NCBI RefSeq assembly: GCF_003344965.1 | Contig: NZ_CP031194.1 | Span: 2,046,001 to 2,110,000, forward strand | Reading direction: 5' to 3' | Source: Streptomyces paludis | GTDB lineage: Bacteria > Actinomycetota > Actinomycetes > Streptomycetales > Streptomycetaceae | Length of the DNA stretch: 64,000 bases | Shown here: in pieces, positions 1 to 8,688 of the stretch | Position numbering within the stretch: the stretch's first letter is position 1 | Layout: every line of letters starts with the position of its first letter | Position numbers and translations under genes: made by a program | Notes under the pieces: generated by a model | Told to the model about the DNA's origin: nothing | What the model saw: the letters and a program-made list of their open reading frames with translations, nothing else | Database searches by the model: none

Positions 1-564
1 GCGGTAGGTGATGCCCCAGCGTTCGGCGAGGGCGGCGACGAGTTGCAGCCCCCGGCCGTACTCGGAGATACCTTCCGGCGGCTGTTCCCGGGTGTGCTCC
101 CGCGCCCGCTCGCGCAGGTCGTCGGGGTCCCCGGGCTCGCTCTGTATCGCGCGGTCGGGGTGGTGGTCGGAGACTTCGAGGACGACGGCGGGCGGCTCGT
201 CGTCCTCGCCGCCGGGTGTCCCGGCGGGTGTCTCCAGCCGGCAGAGCACCTCGACGGTCGTCCCCGCGTGCACCACCGCGTTGGTGACGAGTTCGTCGAC
301 GATCAGCACCGCGTCGTCCGCGAGCAGATCGGTGCTGTGCCGGCCGGGCGAGCAGCGCCCGTCGCCGTGGCAGAAGGTACAGGTGGCGAGCAGCCCGAGG
401 CTGGTCCAGTCGGCGAGCGCCGCGCGCGCGAAGCGACGGGCGGCGGACGGGGCGAGCGGATTGCCGGGCAGACTGGTACGTGATGTGGACCGCGCGCCCC
501 CACGTAACGGCACCTGGGATGCCGGAAGGTGAAGGGTGTCGCGCGGAATCGGAATGGGCCCCAC
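1..564 (-). CDS. ATP-binding regulatory protein (HATPase_c_2, anti-sigma-factor kinase-like), 3' part off window
   Basis: 188 residues are visible and the C-terminus runs off the left edge. The N-box ELVTNAVVHA (residues 91-100) and the glycine-rich ATP-lid motif GRGLQLV (171-177) mark a GHKL ATPase fold of the RsbW/SpoIIAB-like group. Streptomyces has dozens of these, usually proposed to act on anti-anti-sigma factors; the partner here is unknown. The GTG at 564 is chosen because AGGAG lies 5 bases upstream. The ATPase part is preceded by about 75 residues containing a compact cysteine group, CTFCHGDGRC (62-71), which might bind metal or sense redox state (inference). It is divergent from the response regulator at 824, so the two may share a control region. 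Confidence 0.85.
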   Translation of the reverse strand, partial: MGPIPIPRDTLHLPASQVPLRGGARSTSRTSLPGNPLAPSAARRFARAALADWTSLGLLATCTFCHGDGRCSPGRHSTDLLADDAVLIVDELVTNAVVHAGTTVEVLCRLETPAGTPGGEDDEPPAVVLEVSDHHPDRAIQSEPGDPDDLRERAREHTREQPPEGISEYGRGLQLVAALAERWGITYR

Positions 565-823
565 TGCGGCTCCTGATCCGGTTCTGGCGTTGTGCCGCTT
601 ACGATCCCGACAGCGTGACAGACGGAACGCGTTCCTACGCACCGAGTCAGGGAAGTGGGCGGAGATTGTTCCCGGGTATTGACAGCGGCACGTGCGCGGG
701 GATCAAGGACAACGACGACGTCACGACACGCGTCCAAACGAACCGAACGGTGTGCGGAACCGCTCCGAACAGAGCATTCTTGCCTGCCTGGCCGAAACAC
801 AAGGGCCGGACAAGGAGAACGGG
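565..823. promoter_or_regulatory. Divergent intergenic region between the ATPase and the response regulator
   Basis: This 259-base gap must hold promoters for both flanking genes. A TTGACA hexamer lies at 679-684 but has no convincing TANNNT 17-18 bases downstream. A GGGTAT at 674-679 resembles a SigB-type -10, without a clear GTTT partner. No promoter can be assigned. Confidence 0.3.
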
Positions 824-1408
824 ATGAGCAGGACAACAGTCACCACCGAGCGCGCGAGCATTCTGCTCGTCGATGACATGGAGGACAATCTCGTCGCGCT
901 CGAAGCGGTGCTGGCCTCGCTGGACGAGCCGCTCGTACGGGCCCGTTCGGGCCAGGAGGCGGTACGGGCGCTGCTGGCGCAGCCGTTCGCGGTCGTTTTG
1001 CTGGATGTGCGGATGCCGGGGATGGACGGCTTCGAGACCGCGTACCGGATCAAGCGGCTGGACCGGGCCAAGGACATCCCGATCATCTTCCTGAACGGGC
1101 CTGACTCCGACAGCGGTTACGCGTTCCGGGGGTACGCCACGGGCGCGGCGGACTTCCTGACCAAGCCGTTCGACCCGTGGATGCTGCGCGCGAAGGTCAG
1201 TGTCTTCCTCGATCTGCACCGCAAGAAGCGGGCGTTGGAGCGGGCGCTGACCCGGGAGCAGGAGCAGCTCGGGGAGATCGCGGGGCGGCTGTCGTCGATC
1301 GAGGATGTGCTGCGCAGCGCGGCGCCCGACGAACTGGCGCTGCTGGGACCTCAGTTGGCGCGGATAGAGGACACCTTGGGCGAACTGCGGCGCGGACGGG
1401 GGGAGTAG
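824..1408 (+). CDS. Response regulator: receiver domain with C-terminal coiled coil, no DNA-binding output
   Basis: 194 residues. A CheY-like receiver occupies roughly residues 11-130, with the acidic pair D17/D18, phospho-acceptor D61 in LLDVRMPG and K114 in TKPFD. The conserved Thr/Ser after beta-4 is replaced by Asn91 (IIFLNG), which may change the phosphorylation switch. From about 131 the chain is charged and helical (RKKRALERALTREQEQL), a likely coiled coil or dimerisation helix instead of an effector domain. It probably acts by protein contact, possibly with the divergent ATPase (inference). The ATG at 824 follows AAGGAG by 8 bases. A long inverted repeat overlaps its stop codon. Confidence 0.88.
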   Translation: MSRTTVTTERASILLVDDMEDNLVALEAVLASLDEPLVRARSGQEAVRALLAQPFAVVLLDVRMPGMDGFETAYRIKRLDRAKDIPIIFLNGPDSDSGYAFRGYATGAADFLTKPFDPWMLRAKVSVFLDLHRKKRALERALTREQEQLGEIAGRLSSIEDVLRSAAPDELALLGPQLARIEDTLGELRRGRGE

Positions 1409-1456
1409 CGCGGCCGGCGCGCCACTCCCCCCGTACCGCTCACCCGCGCTACTCCC
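1401..1456. terminator. Bidirectional inverted repeat between convergent genes
   Basis: Two perfect 13-base arms, GGGAGTAGCGCGG at 1401-1413 and its complement at 1444-1456, are separated by a 30-base GC-rich loop. The left arm includes the response-regulator stop codon, and the right arm lies just past the end of the acyl-CoA ligase gene. This is a likely factor-independent terminator or RNA-end stabiliser for both. Confidence 0.6.
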
Positions 1457-1465
1457 TCGCGCGGC

Positions 1466-3352
<1,887 letters not shown>

Positions 3353-3396
3353 GACATCCTCCGGGGCCCGCGGCTGCGCTGCGTGACTGGCTGAGT

Positions 3397-3412
3397 GGGT
3401 GGGTGGGGTGGG
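3397..3412 (+). other. G-quadruplex motif upstream of the acyl-CoA ligase gene
   Basis: The plus strand reads GGGTGGGTGGGGTGGG: four G-tracts with single-base loops, the most stable class of G4 motif. It lies about 45 bases upstream of the GTG at 3352, on the strand that is template for that gene. Confidence 0.6.
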
Positions 3413-3493
3413 TGACTGAATCGGTGGCTGCGTGGGGGGCTGCTCGGGGGTGCTGTATCGGGGACGGCTGAAGGGAACGCTGAATAAGGTGAC

Positions 3494-3519
3494 TTACGAG
3501 TAACTAACCGATGAGTAAC
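3494..3519. promoter_or_regulatory. Repeat-type operator candidate upstream of the acyl-CoA ligase gene
   Basis: An inverted repeat TTAC-GA-GTAA spans 3494-3503, and GAGTAAC occurs twice (3498-3504, 3513-3519) with a 15-base period. This is an AT-rich island in otherwise very GC-rich DNA, about 150 bases upstream of the start codon. It resembles the short palindromes bound by TetR/FadR-type acyl-CoA regulators (inference). No regulator gene is adjacent. Confidence 0.4.
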
Positions 3520-3656
3520 CGTGCGTCGCGATCAGACTAGAGGCCCTCCGGCCGGTGCGTAAGGGGCCGTGACACTCCGTTTCACGGCGAACGGGCTCCC
3601 GCGACGGCTCCGGGACCGGGACCAGGACCGGCCTGGGACGGCTCCGGAAGCACGAA

Positions 3657-3684
3657 GGGTCCCCGCGCCGTCGCGCGGGGACCC
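3657..3684 (-). terminator. lepA terminator hairpin
   Basis: A perfect 12-bp stem (GGGTCCCCGCGC at 3657-3668, complement at 3673-3684) with a 4-base loop lies 46 bases past the lepA stop codon. It has no T-run, as is common in Streptomyces. Confidence 0.75.
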
Positions 3685-3729
3685 GTCACCTCTCCCGTGT
3701 CCCGTTCCCGTCCCTGCCGCTTCCCGCGC

Positions 3730-5598
3730 CTACTTCTTCGCCTTGCCGCCGGACTCGTCGCTGGAGAGCACCGCGATGAACGCCTCCTGCGGGACCTCCA
3801 CGCTGCCGACCATCTTCATCCGCTTCTTGCCCTCCTTCTGCTTCTCCAGCAGCTTCCGCTTCCGGGAGATGTCACCGCCGTAGCACTTGGCGAGAACGTC
3901 CTTGCGGATGGCGCGGATCGTCTCGCGGGCGATGACCCGGGAGCCGATGGCCGCCTGGATGGGCACCTCGAACGCCTGCCGCGGGATGAGTCCGCGCAGC
4001 GTGGCGACGAGCCGGACGCCGTACGCGTACGCCTGGTCCCGGTGGGTGATCGCCGAGAAGGCGTCGACCTTGTCGCCGTGCAGCAGGATGTCGACCTTGA
4101 CCAGGTTGGCGCTCTGCTCACCGGTGGGCTCGTAGTCGAGCGAGGCGTAGCCCCGGGTCTTGGACTTCAGCTGGTCGAAGAAGTCGAAGACGATCTCGGC
4201 GAGCGGCAGGGTGTAGCGGATCTCGACCCGGTCCTCGGAGAGGTAGTCCATACCGAGGAGCGTGCCGCGGCGGGCCTGGCACAGCTCCATGATCGAGCCG
4301 ATGAACTCGCTCGGCGCCAGGATCGTGGCCCGGACGACCGGCTCGTGCACCGAGTCGATCTTGCCTTCGGGGAACTCGCTCGGGTTGGTGACCGTGTGCT
4401 CGCTGCCGTCCTCCATCAGGACGCGGTAGACCACGTTGGGGGCGGTGGCGATCAGTTCGAGCCCGAACTCGCGCTCCAGCCGCTCCCTGATCACGTCGAG
4501 GTGCAGCAGTCCGAGGAAGCCGACGCGGAAACCGAAGCCGAGGGCCGCGGAGGTCTCCGGCTCGTACACCAGCGCGGCGTCGTTGAGCTGGAGCTTGTCG
4601 AGGGCGTCGCGCAGCTCGGGGTAGTCCGAGCCGTCCAGCGGATAGAGGCCCGAGAACACCATCGGCTTGGGGTCCTTGTAGCCGCCGAGCGCTTCGGTGG
4701 CGCCCTTGCTGAGGGTGGTGATCGTGTCACCGACCTTCGACTGACGGACGTCCTTCACGCCGGTGATGATGTAGCCCACCTCGCCGACGCCGATGCCGTC
4801 GGCCGGGGTCATCTCCGGGGACGAGACACCGATCTCCAGCAGTTCGTGGGTGGCGCCGGTCGACATCATCCGGATGCGCTCGCGCTTGCTGAGCTGGCCG
4901 TCGACGACCCTGACGTAGGTCACGACGCCGCGGTACGAGTCGTAGACGGAGTCGAAGATCATCGCGCGGGCGGGGGCGTCCGCGACGCCGACCGGCGCCG
5001 GTACGTCCCGGACCACCCGGTCGAGCAGCGCGTCCACGCCGACGCCGGTCTTCGCGGAGACCCGCAGGACGTCCTCCGGCTGGCACCCGATGAGGTTCGC
5101 CAGCTCCTCGGCGAACTTCTCCGGCTGGGCGGCCGGCAGGTCGATCTTGTTGAGCACCGGGACGATGGTGAGGTCGTTCTCCATCGCGAGATAGAGGTTG
5201 GCGAGGGTCTGCGCCTCGATCCCCTGGGCGGCGTCGACCAGCAGGACCGTGCCCTCGCAGGCGGCGAGCGACCGGGACACCTCGTACGTGAAGTCCACGT
5301 GGCCGGGCGTGTCGATCATGTTCAGGACATGGGTCGTCCCCTCGTCCTCCCCCGTCCGGGGGGCCCAGGGCAGCCGGACCGCCTGGGATTTGATCGTGAT
5401 GCCGCGCTCGCGCTCGATATCCATCCGGTCGAGGTACTGAGCGCGCATCTGCCGCTGGTCGACCACCCCGGTCAACTGGAGCATCCGGTCGGCGAGGGTC
5501 GACTTGCCGTGGTCGATGTGCGCGATGATGCAGAAGTTACGGAGCAGCGCCGGGTCCGTACGGCTGGGCTCGGGCACGTGGCTGGGGGTCGCGGGCAC
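3730..5598 (-). CDS. lepA: Elongation factor 4 (LepA), back-translocating GTPase
   Basis: 622 residues, standard for LepA. It is a ribosome-associated translational GTPase of the EF-G family. The G1 motif AHIDHGKST is near the N-terminus (about residues 22-30), followed by the G3 DTPGHVDF and G4 NKIDLPA motifs. The LepA-specific C-terminal domain ends in a basic stretch ([16 protein letters not shown]). The frame stays open upstream, but homology starts at [13 protein letters not shown], so the GTG at 5598 with AGGA about 8 bases upstream is the best start. It is divergent from rpsT, the usual actinobacterial arrangement, and has its own terminator. Confidence 0.96.
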   Translation of the reverse strand: MPATPSHVPEPSRTDPALLRNFCIIAHIDHGKSTLADRMLQLTGVVDQRQMRAQYLDRMDIERERGITIKSQAVRLPWAPRTGEDEGTTHVLNMIDTPGHVDFTYEVSRSLAACEGTVLLVDAAQGIEAQTLANLYLAMENDLTIVPVLNKIDLPAAQPEKFAEELANLIGCQPEDVLRVSAKTGVGVDALLDRVVRDVPAPVGVADAPARAMIFDSVYDSYRGVVTYVRVVDGQLSKRERIRMMSTGATHELLEIGVSSPEMTPADGIGVGEVGYIITGVKDVRQSKVGDTITTLSKGATEALGGYKDPKPMVFSGLYPLDGSDYPELRDALDKLQLNDAALVYEPETSAALGFGFRVGFLGLLHLDVIRERLEREFGLELIATAPNVVYRVLMEDGSEHTVTNPSEFPEGKIDSVHEPVVRATILAPSEFIGSIMELCQARRGTLLGMDYLSEDRVEIRYTLPLAEIVFDFFDQLKSKTRGYASLDYEPTGEQSANLVKVDILLHGDKVDAFSAITHRDQAYAYGVRLVATLRGLIPRQAFEVPIQAAIGSRVIARETIRAIRKDVLAKCYGGDISRKRKLLEKQKEGKKRMKMVGSVEVPQEAFIAVLSSDESGGKAKK

Positions 5599-5814
5599 GC
5601 AGGGTCCTGATTCTTGAGACGCGCGGCGTCTCGTCTCGGGTCGACTCGGATCGATACGTAGGCTCCATCGTCCCACGGGTGCGGGACTGCGCCCGGTTTG
5701 GGCCGGTCGGAGGGTCGCTGGTACCGTGGACAGCTGTGTCTCGTGCCTTCTTCGGCGCGGGACCTGCTTCAGACAGCGTTGTACCGAATCACCGAACCTG
5801 AGAAGGCTCTTAAC
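5599..5814. promoter_or_regulatory. Divergent lepA/rpsT promoter region
   Basis: This 216-base gap must contain both promoters and the rpsT leader. I see no clean -35/-10 pair on either strand. Confidence 0.4.
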
Positions 5815-6081
5815 GTGGCGAACATCAAGTCCCAGATCAAGCGGAACAAGACCAACGAGAAGGCACGCCTGCGCAACAAGGCTGTCAAGTCGTCGCTCAA
5901 GACCGCGATCCGCAAGGCCCGCGAGGCCGCTGTTGCCGGTGACGTCGAGAAGGCCACCGCGGCTTCCCGTGAGGCGTCCCGCCAGCTCGACAAGGCCGTC
6001 TCGAAGGGTGTCATCCACAAGAACGCCGCCGCCAACAAGAAGTCGGCGCTGGCCGCCAAGGTTGCCACCCTCCAGGGCTGA
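5815..6081 (+). CDS. rpsT: 30S ribosomal protein S20
   Basis: 88 residues, highly basic, typical of S20. It begins [20 protein letters not shown] and has the family's helical Lys/Ala/Arg composition throughout. S20 binds 16S rRNA early in 30S assembly. The start is the GTG at 5815 with GAAGG about 8 bases upstream; longer in-frame starts would add a non-homologous tail. Codons are strongly biased to those of highly expressed genes (AAG, AAC, CGC). A long hairpin follows about 125 bases downstream. Confidence 0.97.
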   Translation: MANIKSQIKRNKTNEKARLRNKAVKSSLKTAIRKAREAAVAGDVEKATAASREASRQLDKAVSKGVIHKNAAANKKSALAAKVATLQG

Positions 6082-6205
6082 GCACTCTCTGCTTGATTGA
6101 TCGCCGGAAGGGACTCAGCGGGCCCTCTCTACCGCTCCCGGCCGCGATCGCCCGGACTCGCACACGACTGCGTTCGCCACGCGGGTGCGCGTCCACCTGG
6201 TTCCT

Positions 6206-6253
6206 GCCGAGGCCCCGGGTCCGTCCTGCGAAGGACGGGCCCGGGGCCTCGGC
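6206..6253. terminator. Bidirectional terminator between rpsT and holA
   Basis: A 22-bp stem with one G-T wobble (6206-6227 with 6232-6253) and a 4-base GCGA loop. It sits between convergent rpsT and holA ends and probably serves both transcripts. Confidence 0.85.
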
Positions 6254-6278
6254 GTATCCCGGCTGCTCGGGTGCGCGG

Positions 6279-7265
6279 TCAGCGGCCGGCGCGGGCCGCT
6301 CGGGCGATCGCGACGACGGCCTTCTCCAACGCGTACTCCGGGTCGTCGCCGCCGCCCTTGACGCCCGCGTCCGCCTCCGCGACCGCCCGCAGCGCGGTCG
6401 CCACCCCGTCCGGGGTCCAGCCGCGCATCTGCTGGCGCACCCGGTCGATCTTCCACGGCGGCATGCCCAGCTCACGGGCGAGATCGGCGGGCCGGCCGCC
6501 CCGGGCCGACGAGAGCTTGCCGATGGCCCGTACGCCCTGGGCGAGGGCGCTGGTGATCAGTACGGGAGCGACACCCGTCGACAGCGACCAGCGCAGCGCC
6601 TCCAGCGCCTCGGCGGCCCGGCCCTCCACCGCGCGGTCGGCGACATTGAAGCTGGACGCCTCGGCGCGGCCCGTGTAGTAGCGCCCAACGACCGCCTCGT
6701 CGATGGTGCCCTCGACATCGGCGGCGAGCTGGGTGACGGCGCTCGCCAGCTCACGCAGATCGCTGCCGATCGCGTCGACGAGCCCCTGGCACGCCTCCGG
6801 TGTGGCCGACCGGCCGATGGCGCGGAACTCCGCGCGGACGAAGGTGAGCCGCTCCGCGGGCTTGGTCGTCTTCGGACAGGCGACCTCGCGGGCGCCCGCC
6901 TTGCGGGCGGCGTCCAGCAGCGCCTTGCCCTTGGCCCCGCCCGCGTGCAGCAGGACGAGGGTGATCTCCTCGGCGGGCGCGGCCAGATACGCCTTGACGT
7001 CCTTGACCGTGTCGGCGGACAGGTCGTGCGCGTTCCGTACGACGACGACCTTGCGCTCGGCGAAGAGCGAGGGGCTGGTCAGCTCGGCGAGGGTGCCGGG
7101 CTGGAGCTGATCGGAGGTGAGGTCGCGTACGTCCGTGTCGGCGTCGGAGGCGCGGGCCGCCGCCACCACCTGCTGCACGGCGCGGTCGAGCAGCAGGTCC
7201 TCCTGGCCCACGGCGAGGGTGAGCGGGGCGAGCGGATCGTCGGTGGAAGCTTTTCTGGTGGCCAT
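6279..7265 (-). CDS. holA: DNA polymerase III subunit delta
   Basis: 328 residues, the usual length for the clamp-loader delta subunit, which opens the beta sliding clamp. The N-terminal pattern PLTLAVGQEDLLLDRAVQQV and the later SPSLFAERKVVVVRNA are typical of the family; the C-terminal third is the helical collar domain. The ATG at 7265 is chosen from the conserved MATRK N-terminus, although no strong Shine-Dalgarno is visible; an in-frame ATG at 7283 is an alternative. It stands alone on the minus strand, and the small acidic gene at 7384-7629 lies upstream in the same direction. Confidence 0.93.
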   Translation of the reverse strand: MATRKASTDDPLAPLTLAVGQEDLLLDRAVQQVVAAARASDADTDVRDLTSDQLQPGTLAELTSPSLFAERKVVVVRNAHDLSADTVKDVKAYLAAPAEEITLVLLHAGGAKGKALLDAARKAGAREVACPKTTKPAERLTFVRAEFRAIGRSATPEACQGLVDAIGSDLRELASAVTQLAADVEGTIDEAVVGRYYTGRAEASSFNVADRAVEGRAAEALEALRWSLSTGVAPVLITSALAQGVRAIGKLSSARGGRPADLARELGMPPWKIDRVRQQMRGWTPDGVATALRAVAEADAGVKGGGDDPEYALEKAVVAIARAARAGR

Positions 7266-7383
7266 CGTGGTCCACGATCTCATGGCCCACTGACAACGGG
7301 CCGCCGCGAGCGGGCCGCCGGCGGCGGGCCGGAGCAGCCGTCGGCGTGTGGTGCCGCCGTCGTCGTGCGGTGCTGCCCCGGCG

Positions 7384-7629
7384 CTACGACTCCTCCCGCC
7401 AGCCGTCCCAGTCGGCGACGAACGCGTCCAGCTCCGTACCGTCGAGCCGGGCCTCCGGGTCCTCCACGACCACCAGCCACTGGGCGTCCTCGGCGTCGTC
7501 CTCGCCGGCCAGCGCGTCCCGTACCAGCTGGGGTTCCTCGCGCACCGCGAATCGCTCGCCGAGCGCCTGCGCCACCTCCTCGGCGGCGTCGCGGTCGGGC
7601 AGCACCAGCACATGTCTCACATCGCTCAC
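7384..7629 (-). CDS. Small acidic conserved hypothetical protein
   Basis: 81 residues (GTG start at 7629), rich in Asp and Glu, with the pattern VRHVLVLPDRDAAEEVAQAL followed by WLVVVEDPE. No signal peptide, membrane helix or known catalytic motif is visible. The alternating hydrophobic strands and helices suggest a small alpha/beta fold. Codon use is typical of the genome. It lies between the YceI gene and holA on the same strand, 29 bases after the YceI stop, so it may be co-transcribed with it. Function unknown. Confidence 0.7.
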   Translation of the reverse strand: MSDVRHVLVLPDRDAAEEVAQALGERFAVREEPQLVRDALAGEDDAEDAQWLVVVEDPEARLDGTELDAFVADWDGWREES

Positions 7630-7658
7630 GGCGGCATTCTTCCAGCCCGCCCCCGGCG

Positions 7659-8543
7659 TCAGCCCTTCGGGACGATCTGGATGTCCATCTCGATCTTGAT
7701 GCTGGAGCCGACGACGGCGATACCGCGCGCCAGCATGGACTGCCAGTTGACGGTGTAGTCCTCGCGGTGGAGTTCGGTGGTGGCGCGGACGGCCGCTCGG
7801 GTCTCGCCCTCCATGCCGTTGCCGATCCCGAGGTACTGGGCGTCGAGCGTGACCGTACGGGTCACCCCGTGCAGGGTGAGGGCTCCGGCGATGCCCCAGT
7901 TGTTGCCGCCCCGGTGCGTGAAGCGGTCGCTGTAGAACTCCAGCGTCGGGAAGTTGTCGACGTCGAGGAAGTCGGCGGAGCGCAGATGGTCGTCGCGCAT
8001 CTGCACGCTGGTGTCGATGGACGCGGCGCCGATGACGACATGCATCGCGGACTGCTCCATCGTCTCGCCGATCCGGATGGCCCCGGCGAAGTTGTCGAAG
8101 CGGCCGTGCACCCGGGCGAGCCCGATGTGGCGGGCGATGAAACCGATCCGGGAGTGGGCGGGCTCGATCTCCCAGTCGCCGGGCGCGGGCAGCGGCAGCG
8201 AGGGCGCCACCTGGAGGGTGATGTCCCCCAGGCCGGTACGCCCGCCGCTGTCGGTCACCGACGCGTTGCCCCGGTACGGGCTGAAGCTGTCCGCCGAGAT
8301 GGCCAGCCGGTAATCCCCGAAGGGGACCATCGCCACCAGCGTGCCGAACGGGTCGGTCTCCCCGCTCACTATCTTCCGGCCGTTGCTGTCACTCACCGTG
8401 AACTCAGCCTGTGGAATGGGCGCGTTCACCGGATCGAGAACCCGGCAGGTGAGCAGTCCGGCACCGGCCGGCACAGAGAGTCCGGCAAGCGGGTTGTTGC
8501 GCTGATGAGCGGCCGTCCGTCGGCCGAGAAGGCGGCTGATCAT
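7659..8543 (-). CDS. YceI-family lipid-binding protein with N-terminal carboxypeptidase-regulatory-like domain
   Basis: 294 residues. Residues about 20-115 resemble a transthyretin-like beta-sandwich (GLLTCRVLDPVNAPIPQAEF, DPFGTLVAMVPFGDYRLAIS). Residues about 120-294 are a YceI lipocalin-like domain (WEIEPAHSRIGFIARH, NFAGAIRI, DFLDVDNFPTLEFYS, GALTLHGVTRTVTL). YceI barrels bind polyisoprenoids or other amphiphiles. No signal peptide is evident, so it is probably cytoplasmic or exported by another route. The ATG at 8543 begins MISRLLGRR; the RBS is weak. The two-domain fusion recurs in Streptomyces. Confidence 0.85.
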   Translation of the reverse strand: MISRLLGRRTAAHQRNNPLAGLSVPAGAGLLTCRVLDPVNAPIPQAEFTVSDSNGRKIVSGETDPFGTLVAMVPFGDYRLAISADSFSPYRGNASVTDSGGRTGLGDITLQVAPSLPLPAPGDWEIEPAHSRIGFIARHIGLARVHGRFDNFAGAIRIGETMEQSAMHVVIGAASIDTSVQMRDDHLRSADFLDVDNFPTLEFYSDRFTHRGGNNWGIAGALTLHGVTRTVTLDAQYLGIGNGMEGETRAAVRATTELHREDYTVNWQSMLARGIAVVGSSIKIEMDIQIVPKG

Positions 8544-8688
8544 GGTGTTTCGTACCCCTGTGCGGTGGGCTCTGCGGGGGCCGCGCGGGCACGACATCCA
8601 CGTCGGGGCGGCGGCCCATGACGAAAAGGCATTCGATCACCCTTGTGCCGTTCGGAGCAAACATACCGAGAGTATTTGGTCTTACCTG

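Noticed and set aside
679..684. TTGACA as a -35 box for the response regulator
   Set aside because: No TANNNT at 17-18 bases downstream.
5603..6018. LepA N-terminal extension starting near 6018
   Set aside because: It overlaps rpsT on the other strand and is not LepA-like; homology begins at [13 protein letters not shown].
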